The notes under the pieces: generated by a model
What the model saw: only the letters and a program-made list of their open reading frames with translations
The model's database searches: none
What the model was told of the DNA's origin: nothing
Part shown: positions 12,736 to 24,505 of the stretch, piece by piece
Layout of the letters: each line of letters opens with the position of its first letter
Position numbering within the stretch: the stretch's first letter is position 1
NCBI GenBank assembly: GCA_010015655.1
Contig: ML976657.1
Span: 1,055,654-1,119,653, forward strand
Reading direction: 5' to 3'
Source of the DNA: Bimuria novae-zelandiae CBS 107.79
Lineage: Eukaryota; Ascomycota; Dothideomycetes; Pleosporales; Didymosphaeriaceae
DNA: 64,000 nt
Program-made: the position numbers and the translations under genes

Positions 12736-15700
12736 TATATGAGAGGGTTTGCTGGTGAATTTGGGTGGACAGCTTGAGAGTTAAGACGCCTTCAACTGAT
12801 GTTGGAATGAGCTGGTGCCACTGTTGGGCGTCTGAATCTCGAAGGGACCTCTCGTACGCAAAAGGCGGACACAACCGTGGGTTTTTCACCCATATAAGAA
12901 GTGAAGTGAGGTGAGAGGATGTCGAAGCGGGGTTTGGGCATTTGCATAGTCATAGTGGCTTGCACCTGCTTCACACCAAGCGGGGTTCCTTGTGTGCGGA
13001 GGTTCGCGTTACACTAGGCTAGACACGAACTGCATTCGTGCCGCATATTCACTATGTAAGGAATCTAGCAATTTGAATAGGCGCGTCTCCATAAACTCAT
13101 TCCCATACACGCACAACGGGCATGATTCTCGGTCGAACGAGCAGAGCAGCGATTTGGACAGCGCATGTCTTCCAAAATGTCCTAGTTGCCTGGTCAAGTG
13201 AACAGCGTTTTGGTCCACATCAAGAAAATAGTAGACGACAAGCTTTTCTTTCCACGCCAGCTGCGGTTGATGTCTCACACACGCGTTTGTGTAGCACATG
13301 GTCGGCTGCGCCTAGAAACGAGCCTCAACACGTGACACACCCCGCACTGGAAGTGAACGACCTGGCGTTCGTGTAGGCAAGCTCCAACGTGTAAGACATG
13401 TACTTCAAGTTGAAACGCCATGCAGATGGAATCACATCTGTAGTCTACACCCTGCTTTTGTTTCGGCAGGTATCAGAGCTGTCACAATTATTTACTAGCA
13501 TTCATTGGTAGCGAGTCATGGAGGACATATTACGCACGCGCGAAAGTCGAAGAGGGGCCAACCCAAGTAACGCTGAGGACTGAATCGTGCGGTACCCACT
13601 GTACGCTGTACTTGCTAGGGACGATTGCGTTGAATACTAACGCATGCACAGAGTGGGCCCCGGCCAACGGCGGTGCGTTAATTCGGTTCTTTCCACGTCA
13701 TCGATCTTCTTAGATTCCATGAGCATCGCGACGCAGGCCGGAGTTCACGTGCTATTCTTGGATGCTCAACCGAATATTGGACCGGACCGTATTCCTGCAG
13801 GCCCGTTGAGAGGCGCCAAGGGGCTTGCCGGAGAGAGGCAAGATGCAAAGATGAGATTCCGAGCAATGAGAGGGAACGGAGTCCTGGTTGCGCCGATCCA
13901 GGGTCGACGACGGCGAGCAGCATGATCTCTCCAGCAGGAGAATATCCACAGACGTTGAATCATGGATGAGGGGTTGTAAGCAAGATAAGCTTCGCGCTAC
14001 ATGCACCCCGGAATCCAGAGGCCGTGAACCTAGTGTTGCGAGCGTTTTGCGCGCTCAGTCCAGCGGAAGCTAGGCGTATGAGTCGCGCGAAGAGATTTTT
14101 GGGGCGCGAGCCTAGAGTAATTGCGATTGATACTACTCCAATAGCTTACACATCAAGCGCAACGCGTAGGAAACAGCTGGGCCATACGGTGCTGTCCGAC
14201 GCATAGTCGCCAGAGTGGGCCTCGTTGGTTGACTTAACCGTCGTAGCCCAACGGACGTTGGAGACAATCATTGCAACGTCGACATCGGAACGCAGTCCGT
14301 AATACGATCGCGCCATTTTCAAGCAAACGTTGACCTTTGGCACGTATAGCAATCGATAGGGAGGCGCAGTTAGGTCGTCCTGAGGCACGGTGCAATGAGC
14401 ACGATCAGGAGACAGGCCATGCCATCTTAGGAAGCCGATAGTTCAACATCGAAATTTGCTGTTGGAGGCTGGAGTCTACAGCGATTCTGAAACGTTCACG
14501 TAATCGTCGATTCATCTAGAATTCCCATGGCTGAAAAGTGTTGAGTTTGGTTGCGCTGAATAGTAAGGAGAAGCTCTAGAAAAGAACATGCTTATGAGCT
14601 CTAAAGCGCAATAGCGCTTGGAAAAATCCGCATCCTCGTGTCCGAATAGGCTGAAGCGAAAACTATCTTAATGGCAGACGTCAGTATGGTCTTCAACATG
14701 AAGAAGGCGCCTCGCGCTCGGACATTGCGGCCGGACGCGTCCCGCAGCTGCATGTTGGGTCGATGTACCCACGATCTGGACTGCTGCGTGCTTTGATGTT
14801 TCCAGGCAAAAGAAGGTTTACAGGCAGAATGCAAGCGCATCTCGACTGACATGCAATATTCCGTCGGAGGGATCCTTAGAACGCCTGTTCAAGCAGAGTA
14901 CCTGCCTAACAGAGGCTTCCAGGCCAAGGTGGCAGTATTGATGATTTCGGCTTGGCCTTGGAAGAGAAAGCATTTTGTCGCTCCTTGTCGAAGAAATGCC
15001 GATGTGCCGTGTTCTTGTTTCAAGCCATTTGGTGGACAGTGGACCCTGTAGTAACGGCCACGGGCGCAAGATGCATGTAGCTATGTCGTGCGCATGCGGG
15101 AAGCAGAGCCGCCTTTCGCTTCTGATCTGCAAGTTGGCAAGAGGCATTTACGATGCTGCCTGCAGCGGATGTATGGTCTGCATCGTCTTCCGTAGATGCG
15201 TCTCGGAACTGTACTGTACAGATATAGAAAGCGCCCTGCGGCTATATTACCAAGGCAAGCAAGCTAATCAAGTACATGTGCGGCAAGACTGCTAGTCAAA
15301 CACATGCTTGCTGGAACTGCTATATTGAAGAATCCTTGCAGCTTCATCGAAACGGACGCCCGATTGCAGAAATAGAATAGCGGTGTAGAGCGCTTCTGTT
15401 AGCGATGGTGTTGAGGGACTATCGGCAAAACTGAAGCAAACTTTGCCCGCAAGGATGTCCCTCACTTCAACAGTCTCTTCATCGTTCGAAGGTATTATGG
15501 ACAAGTATGACCCGCGAAGACGCTAGATAACTGATGTAGCGAGTTGATGGCACGAAGAGACATGAGGTGAGAGGAAGACCAGTGGAGTCCGCAATCCGGT
15601 GAAGCTTCCCAAGCTAACAGCCAATCGCGGGATGATCTCGCACTGTATCCTTGTCTCGCGGGCTGCAACGAAAGGCCCGTGTTGTAAACGCCAACGATGG

Positions 15701-18700
15701 CTGTCAAGGCCCCATAACGCTCCGCCTGCACTCGACGTGGCTTCCGCTGATTGGTAGGAAGCAATGGCTTGTCGATCCGTTACCCGTGCCCCATGGAATA
15801 TCGATTTTGGACAGCGTGTTTGAAGGAGAGGAGGTTCAGACGCCGTGCTGATGTTGATACTGATGCTGATGCTGCGCCGCCATACGTCGCGAGGGGACAG
15901 GAGTCGTGTATCACTGTCTCGCTGTACATGGACTTGTCGAGAGCAGGAGGCACCTGGGCAGTGCGAAAGGAGGGGTACAGGCTTAGCGTTGCGGAGGCTT
16001 CTCACGACAGGGATGGAGCTTTATCACACGCATGTTCCAGCTGCACTTACCCGTCGTGCAGGTCTCCAACGGAGGCCATGTCGCAACTAGGCGTAAGCCC
16101 GCGGGATGGCCTCACAGCTGCAGGAACACAGGCCGACAGATTGCAGGTGATTGCAGCGGGAGGACGTTGAGCCTGAGGTTTCTGGAACATAGATCTACAA
16201 GTAAGGCCTCCTAAAGACTTCTACATGGATGCAAGTATTGGATTGTTTGACCGCGACAGGGTCGAGTCCTGATGATTCGTGATTGTCGGGTATCGCGAGA
16301 GCACAGTGGTCCTACGGATTCCGATTCTAGATTGCACTCCTCCTTCTGTTGGACGGGCAGAAACACGATCCCCACACTCGGTAGCCTCACAAAAGACGAC
16401 GCCTTTGGAGTCTGAGCTGATACCGGAGGCCTTTTTAGAATCCCCGTACCTAAAAGACGCCCTGCTCGCGGACCAGCAAGATCTATATGCTTGCGTGTGG
16501 CTCGGTCAGAGACACGGCCGTCGCATTCGCTAGTGATTATTATCGACTTTCCTATTCTTGCCACGGGGGTGGTCAGCAAGTATCATGTAGAGACGGACGG
16601 GTGCACGCCTGGCCACGATCCGCTTCCTACATCGCGCCGGATGCGCAATGCACGTTTATTTTCGACTTTGCAGCTGATGATCTGCTAGGCAGTTTAGCCC
16701 ACGCGAGCGTGGTACGACTTTAAGCATGCACAGAGAGTCACTGGCGGGTCGCTTGAGGGCGCCCATAGTTGCACATCAAGATTTAGCGCTCCCCAAATTT
16801 GTTGTGGTGGGAGCTTGTATTCCGAATAAGGTGAGCTCTTGGGAAGCGATCTGGAGGCGTGATGTCCTTCGATGCTGATTCCCCGCAGCCATCTGATGCC
16901 GGCAGTGGTCGCACAGGTGTAAGAAAGCGCGGACAGCGACTGGGGCATCTGGCCACGTCTCACGACGCGCCATGGCTGTGAGCGGCATGTGGTGTTGTCG
17001 AGAGGACGAGATGCGCGGCTATCTGGTACGAATCACGGCCGTGGGGAGCAGCAGGAGGCTATGATGACAGCAGACTGCGGCTGCGTGTGGCTGGCCGGCG
17101 GCCGCTACGGACACAGTTCGCATGGCGAGCGCATGGACGTGAGGACGGAGGGTGCTCTGTGCTGTGGATCATTAATCAGGTGATCCTATGTGCGGATGTG
17201 AGCTTCGCCGTTGCCGGGCTTCGTTCCCACAGCACAATACGGCGGCGGCCAATGTTTCAGAGAGGCAAAATGACGATCCTGTGTGCCCAGAACACGATAT
17301 CTCCGGCGCCCCAGGGCATGTTGACCTGTCCCATGGCCAGCGAGACACGAGTCTGAATATTGGACGTCGTCGTGTGCGCTGCGAAGGATTGGAGGCCGCG
17401 AAGCGTGACTTTGATATCCGGCCCGAAGCAGTTAGCCCCGCCAGCACACAATTCACACCGCAACAGCCGTGTCCTATCACGCACCACAGCGTCCCACGAC
17501 CAACTCCAAGCCCGTGGTACAGCCGGCACGTTTGGCCAGGGAAGGCTCTCGTCAAAGGGCGCCGTGGGTAACGCTGAGTGGAGGCCCGCGGCGCCTCGCC
17601 CAGTTGTGGCTCCCTCCGCCCACTCCACGGTGCTGCTGATTCGCGATGCTGGCTGACGGATGATCGCACACTCTCGAGTCTCCACGTTGCACCATCGCGC
17701 TCGTTGAGGAGTCTCGCTTGGAGCTCGTCCCCGCTGGAAGCGCGCTGGCCGTCGCTGAAGGCGCAGGACAGCGATCTTCGCCATGCCACCTGGACCGGCC
17801 TGCCAGCGCCATGTCGACAACCTCCATCTCCAGGTCGTCGGTCTGCGAAAAAAGCAGCCACCCAACCGCGGCGCGTCTACAGGCCGGCCCAGGACGCGCG
17901 GGCACGGCCTGCCGTCCGTCCATCCCGCTCGTCTTGGGGCGACATCCCTGCTCGTGCTGTGCTGCCGTCGTTGGATCGCAGCGCAGGCATTTAGCCTGAG
18001 GTGGAACTGAGGTGCTCCACGCCCGACCACCTCGTCCCCCTGCTGGCTCGCCCGAAGCATCAAGGGCCGTATTCAATGGGGAAATACGGGCGAAGGAGCT
18101 CGTTCAACGCGGCGACGGCAGTTGGCAACACGTTTCAGCGCGAGAACGTAGCCAGTGTCGACGTTTGTATCTCTGCCCTCGAGCACTGCCTTGACTTGCT
18201 TGACTCGCAGAAGCGGCGCACATCATTGCGTCTAGCGCTCCACAAAACGCAACCGATTCTGGGCCCGCTGTGAGAACGTTTCGGACAGGGTTCATCTCCG
18301 ATCACCTGCCGGGTTGGCGTGCACGTCGTGTAGACCCGGGCCTTATGTAATATGGTGCGCCGGCTTCTCAACGAGAAACGGACCCTTACACAGTAGGACG
18401 AGAGTGGGAATCGGTAGGACAGGCCATCCCTTTGCACGGGGGCCGGATGGGCGCCTGAGGCCGCCGTCGCTATCGGAACTGGATGGCGATATCAGTTCGC
18501 GCATGCCAGGAATTTCTCCGCGCGCGCTGAGTGGCCGCGTTCATTCAGCCGTCGACCCCCTATCGGGACCCCAGCCGACGCCAGTGCCAGCGAAACTGTT
18601 CAGTTGTTGTTGTCGTCGGCGGTAGACGCCCGCTAAAAGTAGCCCTTCAGAGGCGTCTCGTCCGAACTACCTCGGGCTGGCGAGAATGGTCACCAGCATC

Positions 18701-19907
18701 TAGAGTACAGCACCTTCACACGGACTGGCTGGGCATCTTCTTCCCGCAGGGGGCAAAAATAGCAATGCCCTCCCGCCGCGCTGGAGTGTCTGCTGCGAAG
18801 CACGCACGGGAGATGTCTCGCCGGGTGGTGGCGGAGGGTGGTCCAGTGGTGGAGTGCTCGCTTGCGTGCATTTCGTCGTTGTAAACATGTCGCGGGCCTG
18901 TCCCTGTCTCCTGTCGCTGTCCTTGTCCTCGCATCAGCCCAGTTAACGTGCGCGATGCCGTCGTCCGTGCTTCCAGTGCGAAACGGGCTCTGCCTCTCTT
19001 CACGGGACTCACCTCTCGGGCCAGGCATGGTGCGCAGGCCGGCCCACCCATCTGATCCTCTGCTCACGCTCCCCCGCCAGGCCCGAATTGATTTTAGATT
19101 GTCTCTGGTCCGGACGGGGCTGCTCGAGGTCTGCCGTGAGCGTTCCCAGAGATCTCTACCACCCGTCCTCTAGGTACAGCGCACCTGCTTTGCTCCTCAC
19201 TCGCCTGCAGAACGGCCGTCTCCCGCTTCATCGACGTCTCAAGGCTGCAGCTTCTGGAGACGCTCTGCTGCCCTCGCGCCGTCCCGCCCACGCAGGACCC
19301 CCAGCGGCGTTCGTGCGCACAGGCTCTTCGCGAGCGCGAGCCCTGGCACCCCGTCCACGAAAAGACGGCCATCCCGGTCAGATTGCACGGCGGGCTGTGC
19401 GCGCTCGCCTGGCTCCATCAGCCCTCTTAGCCTGCGGCCTGCCTGCTTTTCGAGCCTGCAGAGAATCCTGCACTGCAGCATCGCCGTCGAGAACGAACGA
19501 CTATCCTCACGCTTCCAGACGCAACACCAAAAGACCACGCAGGCACGAAGCCTCGCCGCCGTGTTCGCTCGCTGAGCCATTGGGTGCGTTCCGTCCCTGA
19601 TCTAATAACCCCGTCACGTTTTTTGTTTCTCTGGTACTGGGACTGCTTTGGTCCCGTCTATCAGTGAGAGCCGGGCCTCGCCCCAGCAAAAGCCCGCCAT
19701 TCGCCTATCTGGTCTGGTTGACGCTCGGCGCTAGCGCCGAAGTCACATCCCAACCACCTCCGCCTCTACACACCCGCTCTCCCCACCGCAGCCGCGAAGA
19801 GCCTGCTGCTGGTGCTCATCCCTCCCGGCGGAACGTTTGTCCCTTTCGTGCATTCGTTGCTGCATCTCCATTACCTCAAACCCCATTGACTGACGCCGCG
19901 TCGCGCA

Positions 19908-19981
19908 GTGTTGTTGTAGTCGTCGTAGTAGTCGTCGTTGTTTTTCCCGAGGCGCCGCAGCAACAGCAACAGCAACAGCAG
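19908..19981. repeat. Trinucleotide microsatellites in the stuA upstream region
   Basis: A run of GTN triplets (about 19908-19943, GTTGTTGTAGTCGTC...) is followed by CAG/CAA triplets (about 19956-19981). In one frame they would read as poly-valine then poly-glutamine. With no ATG start or domain there, I interpret them as a repeat in the leader or promoter. Confidence 0.75.
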
Positions 19982-20573
19982 TATCCATACTCTAGCGCTC
20001 GGCCCGCAGCTAGCGAAGCGCGCTTCGACGACGTTACGACCTGTTACGAGGCAGCACCACCACCTCCGCCTCCAGCAGTCGATGCTCGCCGCCGTCGCAC
20101 TCCCTCCACGCTATTCTTCCGGGCTGGCCGTCGTTGCCCTTGCACTGTTTCCTTGCGTGTATTGAACATTGCTCAAAAGCATCCTCATCATCATCGTTTC
20201 CGCGAGCTGTTCCGGCTTCACGACCGCGACGACCTAACGACGTGCTTTTTGTCCCGTTCAGCATTATTTGCAGCGTTTAGTTCTCCCCGGCGGCCACGCG
20301 TGCATCGAGCAGCTTTTGCTGGAGCAATTCCTCGGTCAGTGTTTCATCCAGACCCTCTCGTACCACCGTCATCTGCAGCGCGTCGCGAAGAGCCGCGTCG
20401 ACGCAGACGTCCGGCGTTGCTTTGCACGAGCTCGTGCGCGCGTCGTCGTCGTCGTCGAGATTGTTTGCCCACGTGTTTGACCGCTTTTCGTTGGTCCGCG
20501 CTGCACCTGACCGACGAGACCCCTTCCAGAGCAAACAATTGACTTGCGGTGTAGGAACTCGTTCGCAACCACA

Positions 20574-20581
20574 ACGCGTCA
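20574..20581 (+). promoter_or_regulatory. Candidate StuA response element (ACGCGTCA)
   Basis: ACGCGTCA fits the APSES/StuA consensus (A/T)CGCG(T/A)N(A/C). It lies about 590 bp upstream of the first stuA ATG, where autoregulation would be plausible. A consensus this short also occurs by chance; another fit is near 14736 (ACGCGTCC). Confidence 0.25.
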
Positions 20582-20691
20582 AGCTATATCAGCGACCAGC
20601 TATCTCCCCGGCTACCTGCGCAGATTCTGCAACCTACTGTTGTAGACCACTGCTGTCCGTTGCCGCAGCATCAATTATCTCGGTTATCTAG

Positions 20692-21162
20692 AGATTGACT
20701 CGAGGAACTTCCGCAAGGAATTCTTCGATCACACAGCAGCACGTCACCGTGTCTGTCAATACCGTAAAGCTGGCTCAGCCACTGCCTTCAATTTCGTCGG
20801 TTCCCGCCCGAGGCCCCGTCGACGCCTGGTACAATTCCCATTATTCGGCGAAACCTGCAGTGCCTTCCGATCGTCTACCGGCCCTTCCTCAGATCCAACC
20901 GCACGCGAGCGGGTCTTCCACATCCTCGTCGCCCCGGGGTGGGTCTTTCAGCGCATCGTCAATCGACAACGGAAGTGCCAGTTCACACACTTCGTATTCA
21001 GCGTCGGTCAACGGCCACACGTCCGGATTCAAGACTCCTTCGCCGGAACAGGCGCCGCAGTCCCTCAACCGCAACGGCCAGCCTTTGAATGTGCAGACAC
21101 ATCAAGGGTCTCCGTACGGTACTCAGCAAAGCTACGGCTACTCCCCCGAGGGGTACAACAGC
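20692..21162 (+). other. Open, coding-like frame directly upstream of and in frame with stuA
   Basis: From 20692 to the first ATG at 21163 the stuA frame has no stop for 157 codons. Its translation (for example GFKTPSPEQAPQSLNRN) is Ser/Pro/Gln-rich, like the StuA N-terminus. The upstream in-frame stop TAG at 20689-20691 overlaps the AG of a pyrimidine-rich acceptor-like TTATCTAG. An upstream exon spliced there would remove the stop and give a longer StuA isoform. No ATG exists in the open frame itself. The alternative is an ordinary 5' leader that happens to be open. Confidence 0.45.
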
Positions 21163-23162
21163 ATGAACCAGATGCAATCGTATCCTGACGTGCATCAATC
21201 GCAAATGTCTGCTGCTACTGCTCACGCACCGGGAACGGCCGCACCGGGCGGTCTATCCCACTATGCATATCCCTCCCAACCTCAGATGCCTCTCCCAGGA
21301 TCTCAATATGGCCCTCCACCTTCAGGTTACCCGCCTTATGGTTATCCCGGCGGTGTCCCATCACAATTGCCTGCTTCTTCCTCAATGAGCAGTGGATTGG
21401 TCCCTCAATCAATTCAACTCCCTGCCATGGCTCCCTCGGCTCCTGCGCCTTCTCTCCAGGGAACGCAGAGCTACGGCAACCCCCACACCTTTGATCACAC
21501 AGGGCAGATCGCCCCTCCAGGGATGAAACCCCGGGTAACCGCTACCCTGTGGGAAGATGAGGGAAGTCTTTGTTTCCAAGTCGAAGCCAAGGGCGTTTGC
21601 GTGGCCAGGCGTGAAGGTGAGATATGATTATGAGCACCCCATGGGCGAATTTCACTGACATGTACAGACAACCACATGATCAACGGCACAAAGCTACTGA
21701 ACGTTGCAGGAATGACTCGCGGACGCCGCGACGGTATTCTCAAGAGCGAAAAGACAAGACATGTTGTCAAAATCGGGCCCATGCACCTTAAAGGTGTCTG
21801 GTAAGTGAAGCCGAAGCCAAAAAATGTTAGCCATCGTTAATCAGCAGCAGGATTCCGTTCGAACGAGCCCTTGAGTTTGCGAACAAGGAGAAAATTACAG
21901 AGCAATTGTACCCGCTCTTCGTACATGACATTGGAGCATTGCTCTATCATCCCTCCAATCAGACGAGGGCAAGTGTAGGCGGCGCTGCTATGGCTGCTGT
22001 TGATCGAAACCGGAGACCTGACTCTATGCAGGCCAATAGGTATCTGACTGGGCCCACGACGTCGCAACCTCCGGCCCTTCACCACCACCACTCGATGAGC
22101 AACCCAGTCGGAGGGGCAATGTCTCAGCCACCGCACTCGATTCAACCACACCCAGTTTCGGGCCGCCCTGGTCTCGACCGTGCCCATACGTTCCCCACAC
22201 CTCCTACTAGTGCTTCGAGCATCATGGGTATGGGCAATTCAGGAAGTTCATATGAGTGGAGTAATGCCAACGTGCAAGCCGTTCCAGGAAGCCAACCTTT
22301 GTCGATTGACACGGGCCTAAGCAACACTCGCTCTGTGCCCACTACGCCTGCCAGCACCCCGCCTGGGTCTGTGCAACAAGGTATGTCTTATCAGACAGCT
22401 CAAAACTATGACGGTTCACGTCCAATGTATTCGGCGCCTCCCTCTCAACCGCCTCAATACCACACTCAATCGCAGCCAATGATGGGCTACCCAAAAACCG
22501 AGATGGCACCCCCTGCTCGTGCTCCTGATCAAGGCGACGTCAAGCCTACCGATGGCATCTTAGCACCAAACGATGACTCGGTCACTCACACCAATGGTGG
22601 TGATGAAAACGCTGATCACGAATACACGCACTCAAACGGCTCTTACAACGGCAACCGGGCACCCTACGCATACAATGCTCCGGGGTCTGGTCCTATCACA
22701 GGTGAGCATCCCCATCTGTCGCCTGAGATGACGGGCTCTCCGCACCAAAATGGCTCCGGGCGTGCAACCCCGCGTACGACCACCGCCGGCCAGACGCAAT
22801 GGAATTCGGGCTACCCGACGCCTCAGCGTCAAAATGGGCCTTCCAGCAACCTGTACAGTGTGATGAGCGATACACGTACAACAAACGGTAACGCACCGCC
22901 GGACAGCTACGCACCGTCCGGGCCGGTGTCCCAGTATCCTAGTCAAGCATACGCCCCCAATGGTGTGGCGCCTGGCAAACGCGGTCGCGATGACGAAGAA
23001 GACCCCTACGGCCGACCCGGCAGTGTCCAGAGCGAGGACATTGACGGTTTAAAGAGGCGAAAGACCATGGACGGTGGTGCAGTTGCTCCGCCGTACGGTT
23101 CGGTGCCCACCAACGGGCTCCAGCGTGCGAATACCATACAAACACAGCGCGCCCGCCGATAA
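21163..23162 (+). CDS. stuA: APSES transcription factor StuA
   Basis: Three exons, 21163-21616, 21668-21800 and 21851-23162, encode 632 aa. Introns are 51 nt (GGTGAG...ACAG) and 50 nt (GTAAGT...GCAG). The start [11 protein letters not shown] matches the conserved StuA N-terminus and is the first ATG of the frame. The APSES DNA-binding domain spans about residues 122-232, through [53 protein letters not shown] and [16 protein letters not shown], and both introns interrupt it. Downstream are family motifs ([46 protein letters not shown]) and a basic nuclear-localisation cluster near the C-terminus ([15 protein letters not shown]). Family knowledge: StuA is a nuclear bHLH-like regulator of conidiophore development, mycelial growth and secondary metabolism. 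The long upstream region suggests complex transcriptional and leader control. No damage is seen. Confidence 0.96.
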
Positions 23163-24505
23163 TCCTACCTGCTTTGATTAGCGTTCAGGTGGATCTCTTG
23201 CCACTCAAGTTCGCGCTAGAAGCAGTTCGCAACTCGAGGCATGCGTTCTCTTAGGAACCGCCTGCGAACCTGACGCGATATTTCGATGCCGAGGTGACGA
23301 TTCCACTCCTCAACGACCACTACACTCACTCTCCCTGTGGGTTTTCTTTGTGTCAAATATTCTTCCCTTCTGTGTTCTTCCTCGGTTCCTCCGTTTCGGG
23401 GCATTTACGATTTAACGACTTTCGTCTAGAAACTGCGCGTTTCGAGCCACCATACCTTGGATTTCTACTTACGATATACGACTCCCTGCATGCTCGGCAT
23501 ACACGCATATGCAATCTCTGAGGACGCTATTGCTTAATGTTGCGGGTGACGATTCTGTACTTTCTACAAACAACCTTTCCTTTTCTCTGTGACGACGTGG
23601 ATTGGGAGGTTCGGTGATGGACGGTCGCCCTGCCACACCCAACCAGCATATGACGCCATAGCATGCCTCGCCCGGCGACAGTATATTTATCAACAGACAT
23701 AGCTCAACATATTTCGGGCGTATTGGCAGCGCGACCGACGACAAAGCCTCTCAGACAGAACATAGTTGGGCATCTGACGGCATTCTTGCGAATCAAAAAA
23801 GGTGGTAAAGTGTGGGTTCCCTCGTTTTCGACCTTGGCCAGCCGCGCCCGTCGGCTCCTGTGTACTCGTTGGTGCATACATTGTTTGACGACGCGAAGAT
23901 GCAAACGACGTGCGGGAATGATGATGTTTTGGAGGGTGTATGCTCGGTGGAAAGGAATATTATACTTGGCTTATCTATTTCCTCGTTTGCAGCGAGGCGC
24001 AACGGACTAGGCTAGGGAGTGAGGGGCGTCCGTTGCGCCGTTGGGGATATTTCCGAAGGGATTGTGTCTATTTGGGAAAGCCGGCGACGAGGGCATTTAT
24101 GACTGATAATGAGGAATCAAAAGCTGTTTTTTCTCGCGCGGATGGGTGTTGATTTGGTGTGACGTTGCTTCTGGTCACAAGAGTGAGACACAGGATATCC
24201 CACGTGTGATGCGGTTGTGAGATGAGGCGAGATGCCCTACGCTACGTGGTGATGCGGTGGGAGGTGTGGTGTGTGACTTCTAGGCAGGGAAATGAATGGC
24301 TTATGTAATTCAATGCCGCTCGAGTAAGCCCAAAAGTGCCCCACGTCATCCGCCCAGACAGACGGCGGGTAAGGCAGCAAAACAAGCAGCACAACAGAAC
24401 GCGCAAACACTTTGAGGCTGAGCGAAGCAGGAACGACACGGCGCCTATATCTGCGCGCCACTCGTCCTCTCTTCCACAGTACACTCCACACATACGACTG
24501 CCGCC
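23163..24505. other. Intergenic region between stuA and fimbrin
   Basis: Contains the stuA 3' region and the fimbrin promoter and leader. Short ORFs on both strands overlap and carry no recognisable domain. The bases before 24506 (CTGCCGCC) give a good fimbrin initiation context. Confidence 0.5.

Larger units (their letters stand above)
12736..21162. other. 8.4-kb region without a supported gene; probable extended stuA control region and leader
   Basis: This stretch lies between the P450 start (transcribed leftward) and the first stuA ATG. Many GC-rich open frames occur between 16 and 20.5 kb on both strands, but they overlap one another, are low-complexity (poly-Val, poly-Gln, Arg/Pro/Ser-rich) and show no domain. 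I read them as chance frames in GC-rich DNA. Developmental regulators of the StuA type are known to have unusually long promoters and leaders with upstream ORFs, so a regulatory role is a reasonable inference. A non-coding RNA or a fast-evolving gene cannot be excluded. Confidence 0.4.

Noticed and set aside
16245..16290. Possible tRNA B box (GGGTCGAGTCC)
   Set aside because: No matching T-stem, acceptor stem or A box could be placed around it.
17172..18076. Overlapping 174-268-codon frames on the minus strand
   Set aside because: Three frames overlap each other and plus-strand frames over the same bases, with Arg/Ala/Ser-rich composition typical of GC-rich non-coding DNA and no motif.
19664..20542. 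292-codon open frame with poly-Val and poly-Gln runs upstream of stuA
   Set aside because: It begins at GTG, is low-complexity throughout, has no domain and overlaps other frames. Better explained by trinucleotide repeats in a GC-rich leader.
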